NCBI GenBank assembly: GCA_963920525.1
Contig: OY986439.1
Location: forward strand, 4,574,501-4,638,500
Direction of reading: 5' to 3'
From: Dichetophora obliterata
Taxonomy: Eukaryota; Arthropoda; Insecta; Diptera; Sciomyzidae
DNA: 64,000 nucleotides
The notes under the pieces are model-generated. The model saw nothing but the letters and a program-made list of their open reading frames with translations, was not told the DNA's origin and searched no databases. This document shows, piece by piece, positions 54,986-64,000 of the stretch; the stretch's first letter is position 1, and the number at the start of each line of letters is the position of its first letter. The position numbers and the translations under genes were made by a program.

Positions 54986-55607
54986 TACTGGGCAACGTAG
55001 AAGCATATTCTTTAAAGTAGTTTTTCAGAAACATATGTAACGGCGGCGGGTCAGTTAAGCTTACTTTTTGTATCCTTCTTGATTTGATTTTCTTCATGAT
55101 TGGATCACTTACTGACGTCACATCATCGACGACCACAATCCCCTTTCGGACATTTTTTTTTTTAAATTGCCCCGGTCGCAAGTTACATCGTCACATTGCC
55201 AACAGCACCACATAATTGATATTTATCTATTTTTGGCATTTTTAATTGAATTTCAAACTTATGCGTCGTTGGCAAGTGGCTAGAGTTTTTGGACTCATCT
55301 TAGTTTAGCCTAACGACATGTAGCACAAACCACATAGAACCATATACGTGACAGTTTAAACAACATTCACCACATTTGTGCCAAGTGTGCCAAAATGGTT
55401 GTTGCATCGTGTTGCATTTGCACTTGCAATTATTGCTAACTTTTATGGACAACGCGCTTCAGTTGAATTTTTATTTTAAGCACTGGTTAGGAAACCATCA
55501 GTTTCGAGCTAATTGAGAAATGATTGTTAAGTCGTAGCTTTCTATAACTTCATTTTAGGTATCAGTATCAATCAACTAACGCACATTTCGTTGCCATTCA
55601 TTTTCAG
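54986..55607. other. Intron sequence up to the Notch acceptor
   Basis: No element is recognised. The last bases, ATTCATTTTCAG (to 55607), are the splice acceptor. Confidence 0.55.
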
Positions 55608-55770
55608 GCTATCAAGGCAAGAACTGTGAGGAAAATATTGACGACTGTCCTGGAAATCTTTGTCAAAATGGTGGTACATGCATCGATGGAATCAACTCCT
55701 ATCGCTGCACTTGCCCACCCAACTATACAGGCGAGTTCTGCGAGGGAGACGTTGATGAGTGCGCTTTGAG
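55608..55770 (+). CDS. N: Notch exon: end of EGF6, EGF7, start of EGF8
   Basis: This is a 163-bp internal exon between the acceptor TTTTCAG and the donor GTAAAT. With the phase carried from the upstream exon, it reads [14 protein letters not shown], then the EGF7 pattern [19 protein letters not shown] and [12 protein letters not shown], and then GDVDECALR, the calcium-binding start of EGF8. The DVDEC and CIDGINSY phrases are the cbEGF consensus with Asp/Asn hydroxylation and O-fucose (CXXXXS/TC) positions. Drosophila Notch has the same module boundaries. It ends with two bases (AG) of an Arg codon completed by the next exon. Confidence 0.97.
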
Positions 55771-55847
55771 GTAAATTGAAAAATAGTTAAACAAGCCACC
55801 ATTTAGTAATAATTTCTTTTGTCCCTTTATTTAACTTACTTGAACAG
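55771..55847 (+). other. N: Short Notch intron (77 bp)
   Basis: It runs from GTAAAT to TTGAACAG. An ATG at 55819 inside it opens a frame into the next exon but is intronic, and should not be used as a gene start. Confidence 0.93.
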
Positions 55848-58800
55848 ACCTTCAGTGTGCCAGAATGGCGCTACTTGTACAAACACCCATGGTTCATACT
55901 CTTGTATATGTGTTAATGGCTGGGCCGGTCCTGATTGCAGTGAAAATATCGACGACTGTGTTGCTGCGGCATGTTTCTATGGTGCAACGTGCATTGACGG
56001 CGTTGGTTCTTTCTACTGCCGTTGTACTCCGGGAAAAACGGGTCTTCTTTGCCATTTGGACGATGCCTGTACTTCTAATCCCTGTCATGCTGATGCCATT
56101 TGCGATACCAGTCCTATTAATGGTTCTTATGCCTGTTCCTGCGCTACCGGTTATAAAGGTGTGGATTGCTCAGAGGACATCGATGAGTGTGACCAGGGTT
56201 CGCCATGCGAACACAGTGGAATTTGCGTCAATACTCCGGGTTCCTTTGTCTGTAACTGCTCACAAGGTTTCACGGGTCCTCGTTGCGAGACGAATATCAA
56301 TGAATGCGAATCGCATCCGTGCCAGAATGAAGGCAGTTGCTTAGACGATCCTGGTACCTTCCGTTGTGTATGCATGCCCGGTTTTACAGGAACTCAGTGC
56401 GAAATCGACATCGACGAGTGCCAATCGAATCCATGTTTGAATGAGGGTGAATGCCATGACATGATAAACGGTTTTAAATGTTCGTGCGCTGAAGGTTTTA
56501 CGGGCACTCGTTGCCAAATAAATATCGATGATTGTCAATCACAACCTTGTCGCAATAACGGAATATGTCACGATTCAATAGCTGGATACACTTGTGAATG
56601 TCCTCCCGGCTACACGGGTCTCTCCTGCGAGATAAATATCAATGACTGCGATCCGAATCCTTGTCACCGCGGTAAATGCATCGACGGTGATAACTCATTT
56701 CAGTGCGTCTGTGATCCTGGTTATACTGGTTATCTTTGCCAAACCCAGATTAATGAGTGCGAATCAAATCCCTGTCAGTTTGGAGGTCATTGTGTAGATC
56801 GTGTAGGTTCCTACATCTGCAACTGTCAACCTGGAACATCGGGACAAAACTGTGAAATAAACGTCAACGAATGTCACAGCAATCCATGCAACAATGGTGC
56901 GACATGCATTGATGGAATCAACAAATATACGTGCAAATGCATTCCCGGTTTCACAGGAATTCATTGTGAAATTAACATCAACGAGTGCGCTTCGAACCCG
57001 TGTGCAAACAATGGAGTTTGCATAGATCTGGTGAATGGCTATAAGTGCGAGTGTCCACGTGGTTTCTTCGATGCACGCTGTCTCAGCGACGTTGACGAGT
57101 GTGCCTCGAATCCTTGCATAAATGGCGGACGTTGCGAGGATGGTATCAATGAATTCATTTGTCACTGCCCGCCCGGCTATGGCGGTAAACGTTGTGAAGT
57201 CGACATCGATGAATGCAGCTCAAATCCCTGTCAGCACGGAGGCATTTGCATTGATCAACTTAATTCGTTCAAGTGTCAATGTATGCCCGGTTACACAGGA
57301 TACAAGTGCGAGACAAACATTGACGATTGCATACACAATCCATGTGCCAATGGTGGAACCTGCATTGATAAGGTCAAAGGATACAAATGTGTTTGCAAAG
57401 TGCCTTTTACTGGTCGTGACTGTGAATCGAAACTAGATCCTTGCTCTTCAAATCGCTGCCGAAATGATGCCAAATGCACGCCATCATCGAACTTTTTGGA
57501 CTTTTCATGCACCTGTCAGCTAGGCTACACAGGCCGATACTGTGATGAAGATATAGATGAGTGTAGTTTGTCTTCGCCATGTCGTAATGGTGCTACTTGC
57601 CTGAACGTACCTGGTTCCTACAAGTGTCTCTGTGCCAAGGGCTACGAAGGCAGAGATTGCTCTATAAACACCGATGATTGCGCTTCTTTTCCTTGTCAGA
57701 ACGGCGGAACTTGTCTAGATGGAATTGGCGATTACACTTGCCTCTGTGTTGATGGATTCAAAGGAAAGCACTGTGAAACTGACATCAACGAGTGCCTAAG
57801 CATGCCTTGCTTAAACGATGCAACGTGTCATCAGTATGTAAACTCCTACACTTGTACCTGCCCTCTAGGTTTCTCAGGTATCAACTGCCAGACCAACGAT
57901 GAGGACTGCACGGAGAGTTCTTGCTTAAATGCTGGCACCTGTATTGATGGCATCAACAGTTACGACTGTTCCTGCTTACCTGGGTTTACCGGCTCAAATT
58001 GCCAATACAAGATAAACATTTGCGACTCACAACCATGCCAAAATGGTGCAACTTGTCATGAAAACGGAAATGAATACACGTGTCACTGCTCCTATGGCTA
58101 CACGGGAAAACAGTGCACGGACTACGTTGATTGGTGCAACCAGTCGCGTTGTGAAAACGGCGCCACATGTTCTCAAATCAAGAATCAGTACAACTGTGAA
58201 TGTGCGGCAGGATGGACAGGAAAGCTATGTGACGTGGAGAGAATTTCCTGTAAGGATGCAGCTGTACGCAAAGGTGTCAGTGTGGAACAACTCTGCAACA
58301 ATGGATCCTGCCGCGAAAGAAATAATATTCAGCAGTGCTACTGCAAGCAAGGCTACACTGGCAGCTATTGTCAACAGGAGATCAATGAATGCGAGTCGCA
58401 ACCATGTCAAAACAGTGGTACTTGCCGCGATTTAATCGGTGCCTACAAGTGTATTTGTCGCAAGGGTTTTCAGGGGCAAAATTGCGAACTTAATATCGAT
58501 GACTGCTCACCAAACCCCTGTCAGAACGGAGGTACTTGTCATGATTTAATACAAAATTTCAGTTGTTCCTGTCCACCCGGAACCTTGGGTATAATTTGCG
58601 AAATAAATCAGGACGACTGCGTTCCCGGTGCATGCCACAACAATGGATCTTGCATAGATCGTGTGGGCGGTTTTGAATGCGCTTGTCCACCTGGCTTTGT
58701 GGGTTCACGCTGTGAAGGAGATATAAACGAATGTCTTTCGAATCCATGCTCAAATGCTGGCACTTTGGACTGTGTCCAACTTGTTAACAACTATCATTGC

Positions 58801-61776
58801 AATTGCAAGCCCGGTTATATGGGACGTCACTGCGAGAATAAAGTAAATTTTTGTGCCAACTCACCGTGTCAAAATGGAGGTGTGTGTTCCACAAAACAAA
58901 GTGGACACCATTGCGTCTGCGCTGATGGTTTTTATGGCAAAAATTGCGAGTTCTCTGGACACGATTGCGATTCTAATCCATGTCAAGCTGGCACTTGTGT
59001 TATTGATGATGCCGGTGGTTATCGCTGTGAGTGTCCCAGAGGAACTATTGGCATTAATTGTGAAATCGATACTATGGACGAGTGTTCTCCTAACCCATGC
59101 CTACAAGGTGCTCCTTGTGACAACCTGCTTGGTGACTTTGTATGCTTTTGCCCCAGCAAATGGACTGGCAAACGGTGTGAAGTATATGACGCCAAGTATC
59201 CTGGTTGGGCTTCCGACAACAGCCGTGGTGCGCTTAATAAGTACACAAAAGACTTGGAATACCAACGAAAAATGTGCGAGAAACGTGGCTGCGATCAGAA
59301 GAGGGGAAACCATGTCTGTGATCAGGAGTGCAATACGTATGCGTGCAATTTCGATGGCAATGACTGCTCGCTCGGTATCAATCCCTGGATTAACTGCACT
59401 GCGACAATAGAATGTTGGCGTGTCTTCATGGATGGTACATGCAACGAAGAATGCAACAATGCAGCCTGCTTGTTTGATGGCCGTGATTGCGAAAAGAAGC
59501 TTCAACCTTGTAATCCCGTATATGATGCTTACTGCCAAAAACACTATGCCAACGGTTTATGTGATTATGGCTGCAACAATGCAGAGTGCAACTGGGATGG
59601 TCTGGATTGTGAGAACGAAACCGAACAACCAAATCTGGCAGACGGTGCAATCTCAGTTGTTATGATAATGGATATGAAAGAGTTTCGGGAACAGCAGGTA
59701 GAGTTCTTACGAGAAATGGGACACGTGTTGCGTACAACAGTGCGCATTAAGAAGGACTCTATGGGAAAGGATATGATTTTTCCCTGGAAAGGCACATCAC
59801 AGCTTACCGATATTCAGAATACACCCTTTGGTCGTAAGCACAAGATTTTGTTTACCGAGCGTAATGGGCAGACAGGCGTCCAGATCTACTTGGAGATCGA
59901 TAACCGCAAATGTATGGAGTGTTTTAATCGTGCAACAGAAGCTGCCGAATTCTTAGCTGCCACTGCTTCAAAGTACACTTTGTCCCGAAAATTTCCGATC
60001 TACAGTGTCCGTGGTGTACAAAACCCCGGTGAAGACGTTGAAGAGACTCCAACAAATGTCAAATATGTTACACTCGGCATTATTCTCGTCGTGCTGGCAT
60101 TCGCACTCTTTGGAGTGCTAATAACAACACAGCGAAAACGAGCTCATGGCGTTACCTGGTTCCCAGAAGGTTTTCGCACACCTGCTAATGCCATAAATCG
60201 GCAAAGGCGACGTCGTGATGCGAATGGTCAGGAGATGCGAAATTTTAACAAAAACTCGTCAATGGCTTGCATGAGCAACGATGTGAACATGAACTCGGGC
60301 CACATGGGTCACGCACAGCAATGGTCTGATGATGAGTCGGACATGCCGCAACCAAAACGTTTGCGCAACGATCATGGTGGTTACGCCAGTGATCATACAA
60401 TGGTAACCGACTACGAGGAAGCAGATCCACGTGTTTGGTCGCAAGCTCATCTTGAAGTGGCCGATGTTCGTTCGTCCATTATGACTCCACCTGCTCATCA
60501 GGATGGCAAACATGATGTGGATGTACGAGGACCTTGCGGTATGACTCCTCTTATGGTTGCAGCCGTGCGTGGAGGAGGCATTGACACTGGCGAAGAGATT
60601 GAGACAACTGATGACACTACAGCTCAAGTTATATCGGATCTTCTGGCTCAAGGTGCAGAGCTAAACGCAACAATGGACAAGACTGGCGAAACGTCGCTAC
60701 ACTTGGCTGCACGTTATGCACGCGCCGACGCGGCTAAACGTCTGCTGGACGCAGGGGCCGATGCTAACTGCCAAGACAATACCGGACGCACTCCGCTACA
60801 TGCTGCTGTAGCTGCTGATGCAATGGGAGTCTTCCAGATATTGCTTCGAAACCGTGCTACTAATCTCAATGCGCGCATGCATGACGGAACCACTCCACTT
60901 ATACTAGCTGCTCGCCTTGCCATTGAGGGCATGGTAGAGGATCTCATAACTGCCGATGCCGACATAAACGCTGCTGATAACTCTGGTAAAACCGCTCTTC
61001 ACTGGGCAGCTGCTGTCAATAATACCGAAGCTGTCAACATCTTGCTCATGCATCATGCCAACCGTGATGCCCAAGATGACAAGGATGAAACTCCACTCTT
61101 TCTTGCTGCCCGCGAAGGTTCCTACGAAGCGTGCAAGGCATTGCTCGACAACTTTGCGAATCGCGAAATCACCGATCACATGGATCGCTTGCCACGAGAC
61201 GTTGCCTCCGAAAGGTTGCACCATGACATCGTGCGACTACTTGATGAACACATTCCACGCTCTCCACAAATGGTCACCATGACACCGCAAACAATGATTG
61301 GATCTCCGCCACCAGGTAATCAACCGCAAATGATAACGCAACCCACAGTAATTACATCCGGGAAACAGCCATCGCAAGCGGCAAAGAACAAAGCAGCCAA
61401 GAAAGCACGGCTGCTGGAAGGCAGTCCTGAGTCAAATTTGGAAGGTGGTGGAAGCCTCAGAAGAAAGCCGAGTTCAAAAAAGGGCACAGCGGCTTCAAAA
61501 AAGGGCGTAAACGGCCTTATGGCTGCACAGTTAGTGAATGGCTTGGCTGGTGGCCAACTGGCTCAGATCCAGAGCGGGGTGGACAATCAACTGCTCGATG
61601 CCCAGCTGAGTTCAGTGGATTCCCCTCCAACGACGGCACTAACAAGCCTGCCAAGTCCGTACGACACGGCGTCGCTGTACTCGAACGCGATGGCGGCAGC
61701 TCCACATCATCACGGCGACCTGCTGGGGACCGTCATCAATGGAAAACAACCGCCGAGCTATGAAGATTGCATAAAA
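55848..61776 (+). CDS. N: Notch main exon: EGF8-36, LNRs, membrane segment, RAM, ankyrin repeats
   Basis: This 5929-bp internal exon of a single-pass cell-surface receptor reads through without a stop. Cysteine-rich EGF repeats 8-36 run to 59181. The ligand-binding pair EGF11 (56173-56289) and EGF12 (56290-56403) keeps its DIDEC and NINEC calcium sites. Three LNR modules (59272-59610; CNFDGNDC, CLFDGRDC, CNWDGLDC) and the heterodimerisation region (to about 60050) hold the receptor shut. The membrane helix (60061-60129, LGIILVVLAFALFGVLI) holds the gamma-secretase site and ends in the basic stop QRKR. The RAM motif VTWFP (60151-60165) and the ankyrin repeats (60529 to about 61260) bind Su(H) and Mastermind. 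Basic clusters (RQRRRRD, PKRLRND, AKNKAAKKARL) may act as nuclear signals. PPSY at 61750-61761 is a probable Nedd4-family ligase site. It ends at ATA AAA before GTAAGT. Confidence 0.98.
60064..60129 (+). other. N: Notch transmembrane helix and intramembrane cleavage region
   Basis: About 22 hydrophobic residues (YVTLGIILVVLAFALFGVLI) precede TTQRKR. The family is cut by gamma-secretase near the inner end of this helix (around the GV pair) to release the intracellular domain. The exact site is inferred from the family. Confidence 0.9.
60529..61260 (+). other. N: Notch ankyrin repeat domain
   Basis: Seven ankyrin repeats, starting at GPCGMTPLMVAAVRGG and including TSLHLAARYARADAAKRLLD, TPLHAAVAADAMGVFQILLR and TALHWAAAVNNTEAVNILLM, end near LHHDIVRLLDEH. 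They are almost identical to the Drosophila domain as I recall it. Together with the RAM motif they assemble the Su(H)-Mastermind complex. Confidence 0.95.
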
Positions 61777-61842
61777 GTAAGTTGAAAAGTAAACATGTCT
61801 TTTTTATTGAACGCACTAAAATTCGTTCGCCCAATTCCATAG
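61777..61842 (+). other. N: Short Notch intron (66 bp)
   Basis: The donor is GTAAGT and the acceptor CATAG. It is phase 0, joining ...EDCIK to NAQSI.... The open frame continues only three codons into it. Confidence 0.95.
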
Positions 61843-62137
61843 AACGCGCAGTCAATTAACACTCTGGTACAACAGCAACAACAAAACAATATAGACATGA
61901 TTAAGCTGGAGAACTATGGTTATTCGATGGGGTCGCCATTTCATCAGGAAATTATGAACAGCCAATCGAACGGTGGCCAATCGAACAGCAACGGTCTTTG
62001 CAGCACTCAGAATGGACCCAATGGTATGGGAAACGGCATGGGTGGCCACGAACAGGGTCTAAGTCCACCCTATTCCAATCAGTCGCCACCACATTCTGTG
62101 CAAAGTAATATGGCCCTATCACCGCACGCGTATTTAG
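61843..62137 (+). CDS. N: Notch exon: intracellular tail segment
   Basis: This 295-bp internal exon reads NAQSINTLVQQQQQNNIDMI, then KLENYGYSMGSPFHQEIMN. A Gly/Asn/Ser-rich stretch follows, then EQGLSPPYSNQSPPHSVQSN and MALSPHAYLG. The first block continues the PPSYEDCIK region and the last is nearly the Drosophila sequence, so the assignment is safe even though the middle is of low complexity. It is part of the C-terminal region that contributes to activation and turnover of the cleaved intracellular domain. Several S/T-P sites are visible. It ends with the first base of a Gly codon at the donor GTAAGT. Confidence 0.96.
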
Positions 62138-62179
62138 GTAAGTCAAGGCTTGAAGTTAAAAAGATAATATTTTTGTTTA

Positions 62180-63500
62180 ACTATTATTATTATTATTGTT
62201 GGGATTTGCACTGCGACCTTAAGATCTATTGTGCCCCTTCATGGAACTAAAGAACCTCTTTTAGTGTAATCTCTGAGATAAAAGCTAGTATTGGTCCTAT
62301 ATCTCTTGATTGTATTATGACTGGTATTATGTGGTAACCCAGATGTTTCCGTCGAACTTGAACAAATGCGGTACACTGTCCTAGAATGTGTATCGCAGAT
62401 TCATTGTTTTCCATGCAAAACCTACCACTTAGAACTCCCAGTTTTGTGAGGTGATAATTTAACCTTTTAGCAATACTGTGATGACCCTGGCAGATTTTTC
62501 CAGTATGTTCCTCTTTGCTTTTCTTCATCTTTCCTTATCGAAAGGGAGAGGATCACTTTACCTATTCCACAGAATGCTTCCGGACCAATCAAAGTTGTTG
62601 AGTCTTTGCCAGTTCGCCGGCAATTTCGTTTCCTTCTATACCTTTGTATCCCGGAACCCACAGGACTCAGAACAAGTTTTGTTCGCCAAGAGTATTAAGT
62701 TTATCAAGACACTTCATCACCAGTTTTAAGATTACCTGATGAGATTTCAGTGACTTGATAGCTGCTTGACTTTCAGATGGGATAGCTTTATTTTGGTTCC
62801 GGTATTCACGTTCCAGGTTATAGTATACGCACCTCTAAGTATTTAATTCCTGGTCCGTAGACTCCTGCTCCGGTCTCTTCTTCTGTAAGAGTACCGTCAC
62901 AGTACCATGTAATCATATACTGGTTTATGTTATAAGTTTCGGATACACCTTCACATTTCTTTTTACTGTTTAGTTTGAAATCTTTTAGTAAAACTAAATT
63001 TAAAGTGCATGCTGTCCCTCGGCATTGTTGTTTTAGGATATTGTTTCGATAGAATATCAATCTTCTTTCGATTTACGCAATCCTTTTGGTCGATATCTTC
63101 ACTAGTCATCCTTAGAATATCCCTCTTCGCCTGGGTCTAAGTGTACCGGTATCTGTATTGCTTCCAGATCTCTTGTAAAAAAATCTGAAAGATAAATATA
63201 ACTCAAACCTTTTGTTATGAATACGCACGCTCTTGGATTATCACATCTTATATCCCAGATTACCTGTGTATTATATCCTGTCAGCCCTCTGATATGACCC
63301 CTGAAGACCCAGGGTTCTTGGACCAGCACTATTCTTAGTGTTGACCTAAGGGTTGCCCTTGGTATTAACGCCGAGGCGGATTTAGCATGGTGAAGATTGA
63401 TGTGGGCAGTCTTAGTGTTGGTGATTCTTCACTTTTATACCCCCTCTTTATCCAATGTCAGAGTATCGGCCTTTGACTCGGTGTCATCGTCGGTGGCAAT
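62180..63500 (-). mobile_element. Decayed I/LOA-type non-LTR retrotransposon with the RT region deleted
   Basis: On the minus strand the frame near 63430-63102 reads the start of an APE endonuclease: INLHHAKSASA, IVLVQEPWVFRGHIRGLTGY. From about 63060 the text is RNase H: YCDGTLTEEETGAGVYGPGI, SESQAAIKSL and WVPGYKGIEGNEIAGELAK. The C-terminal knuckle region NYHLTKLGVLSGRFCMENNE with HILGQC follows, to 62247. The reverse transcriptase that belongs between them is missing. The 3' end is a (TAA)n-type tail (ATT repeats on + at 62182-62198), as in I-type elements. Stops and frameshifts show that it is inactive. Confidence 0.85.
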
Positions 63501-63779
63501 GTTCAGCGAAGTAAGGTTAATGTTGTTTTGAGACCCTCAACTTCATGAGATAACAAGTTATTTCCTCTTCTTTACCTCCCGCTGCCTTCACTGCTACTTC
63601 TTTTACTACTTCGATAGGTATAACAGCCTTGTCACCCGATGAGTCTATTTCTTTCAGCTGTTGCTCCTCTTTGGGTTTATGAATGTGGATTGGAACACAA
63701 CCAAACCTGTATCGTATGACACAGTTGTTGGCTTTGATATTTTTGTAACTAACATCGATTTCTTCTTTTCTACCTCTAG
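63501..63779 (-). other. Possible ORF1 remnant of the same retrotransposon
   Basis: A minus-strand frame (63843 down to 63517) ends shortly before the endonuclease frame, where ORF1 would end. It has Lys/Glu-rich text (HKPKEEQQLKEID, EVVKEVAVKAAGGKEEE). The part beyond 63780 is antisense of a Notch exon and cannot be retrotransposon. I cannot show homology. Confidence 0.3.
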
Positions 63780-64000
63780 GATCTCCATCGCCGGCAAAAT
63801 CACGTCCCAGCTTACCCACCTCACCTACGCACATACAAGCCATGCGTCATGCAACACATCAGAAGCAATTCGGTAGCAGCAACTTGAACGCACTGCTCGG
63901 AGGCGGCAACAACAGCAATAATGGTGCTAATGGTCCACATAGCAATGGCTCAGCTGGCTCACCCAACAGCATGAGTTTTCAATCGCCCAGCCAGAGTCTA
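63780..64000 (+). CDS. N: Notch exon (5' part): C-terminal tail, continues beyond the window
   Basis: The acceptor CTCTAG precedes GA, completing the Gly codon. The frame reads SPSPAKSRPSLPTSPTHIQA, MRHATHQKQFGSSNLNALLG and then a Gly/Asn/Ser-rich stretch ending SPSQSL at the window edge. The first 40 residues match the Drosophila tail closely. By analogy the rest of the exon would hold the glutamine-rich (opa) region, the PEST segment recognised for degradation and the C-terminus, none of which is in view. Confidence 0.96.

Larger units (their letters stand above)
23493..55607 (+). other. N: Notch intron of 32.1 kb interrupting EGF6
   Basis: The donor is GTGAGT at 23493 and the acceptor is TTTTCAG ending at 55607. 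The intron lies within the codons of EGF6 (KCPP|GYQGKNC). It is filled with mobile elements of many ages, annotated separately. The insertion load explains its length. Confidence 0.9.
62138..63779 (+). other. N: Notch intron (1642 bp) occupied by a retrotransposon
   Basis: The donor is GTAAGT at 62138 and the acceptor ACCTCTAG ends at 63779, phase 1. Only about 40 bases at the left and an uncertain stretch at the right are not accounted for by the antisense element, which suggests that the ancestral intron was short. Confidence 0.9.

Noticed and set aside
55819..55847. Met at 55819 as the start of a 1988-residue protein
   Set aside because: It lies in a 77-bp intron. The real exon begins at 55848 after an AG acceptor and joins in phase to the upstream exon.
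55865..61705. Many open frames antisense to or shifted within the Notch main exon (for example 55865-56344, 56764-57165, 58853-59410)
   Set aside because: They are shadows of the cysteine-rich repeats and the ankyrin-coding sequence. Their composition mirrors the Notch frame and they show no independent domain.
63780..63843. Retrotransposon ORF extending over the last Notch exon
   Set aside because: The + strand here is clearly Notch tail (SPSPAKSRPSLPTSPTHIQA). The antisense frame only happens to stay open.

Overview
This window is part of a Notch gene from a higher fly, read on the + strand. Five coding exons encode the receptor from the end of EGF repeat 5 to the start of the C-terminal tail. 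The family is clear from the EGF array, three LNR modules, one membrane segment, a RAM motif, seven ankyrin repeats and a PPSY motif. Residue order and the spacing of modules follow Drosophila Notch as I remember it, with the ankyrin block almost unchanged. The very AT-rich, transposon-filled introns suggest a large dipteran genome, such as a calyptrate or other non-Drosophila brachyceran; I cannot name the species. The promoter, the signal peptide and EGF1-5 lie left of the window. The end of the last exon lies to the right.

Layout: 1-23358 is intron. 23359-23492 is an exon (EGF5 end/EGF6). 23493-55607 is a 32.1 kb intron. 55608-55770 is an exon (EGF6 end, EGF7, EGF8 start). A 77 bp intron follows. 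55848-61776 is a 5.9 kb exon (EGF8-36, LNRs, membrane segment, RAM, ankyrins). A 66 bp intron follows. 61843-62137 is an exon. 62138-63779 is an intron filled by a decayed retrotransposon. 63780 onwards is the start of a C-terminal exon. All splice sites are GT-AG and the phases join without a break.

No other host gene is convincing. The introns hold layered mobile elements. (1) An R1-clade retrotransposon (48651-52523, minus strand) has an intact 1004-codon ORF2 and a 5'-truncated gag ORF. It sits inside an (ACTAT)n microsatellite. (2) A mariner (13155-14438) has perfect TA duplications and is nested in a MITE with TTAA flanks. (3) An older mariner (30718-33189) carries about 16 copies of a 73-bp repeat between its transposase remnant and its right end. 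(4) A second mariner and a Tc1-like relic are present. (5) A tRNA-derived SINE (36728-37120) has a perfect 11-bp target duplication. (6) Two MITEs have perfect 8-bp duplications, as expected of hAT elements. (7) There are several foldback elements, the largest with arms near 280 bp. (8) Four other non-LTR remnants and several dispersed repeats complete the picture. Intronic elements oriented antisense to Notch include the R1-clade copy and the retroelement in the last intron.

The only cellular system encoded here is Notch: ligand binding by EGF11-12, gating by the LNR/HD region, membrane cleavage, RAM/ankyrin binding to Su(H), and turnover signals in the tail. The most unusual items are the retrotransposon in a pentanucleotide microsatellite, the mariner with an internal minisatellite, and the long foldback, which would lie in Notch pre-mRNA.
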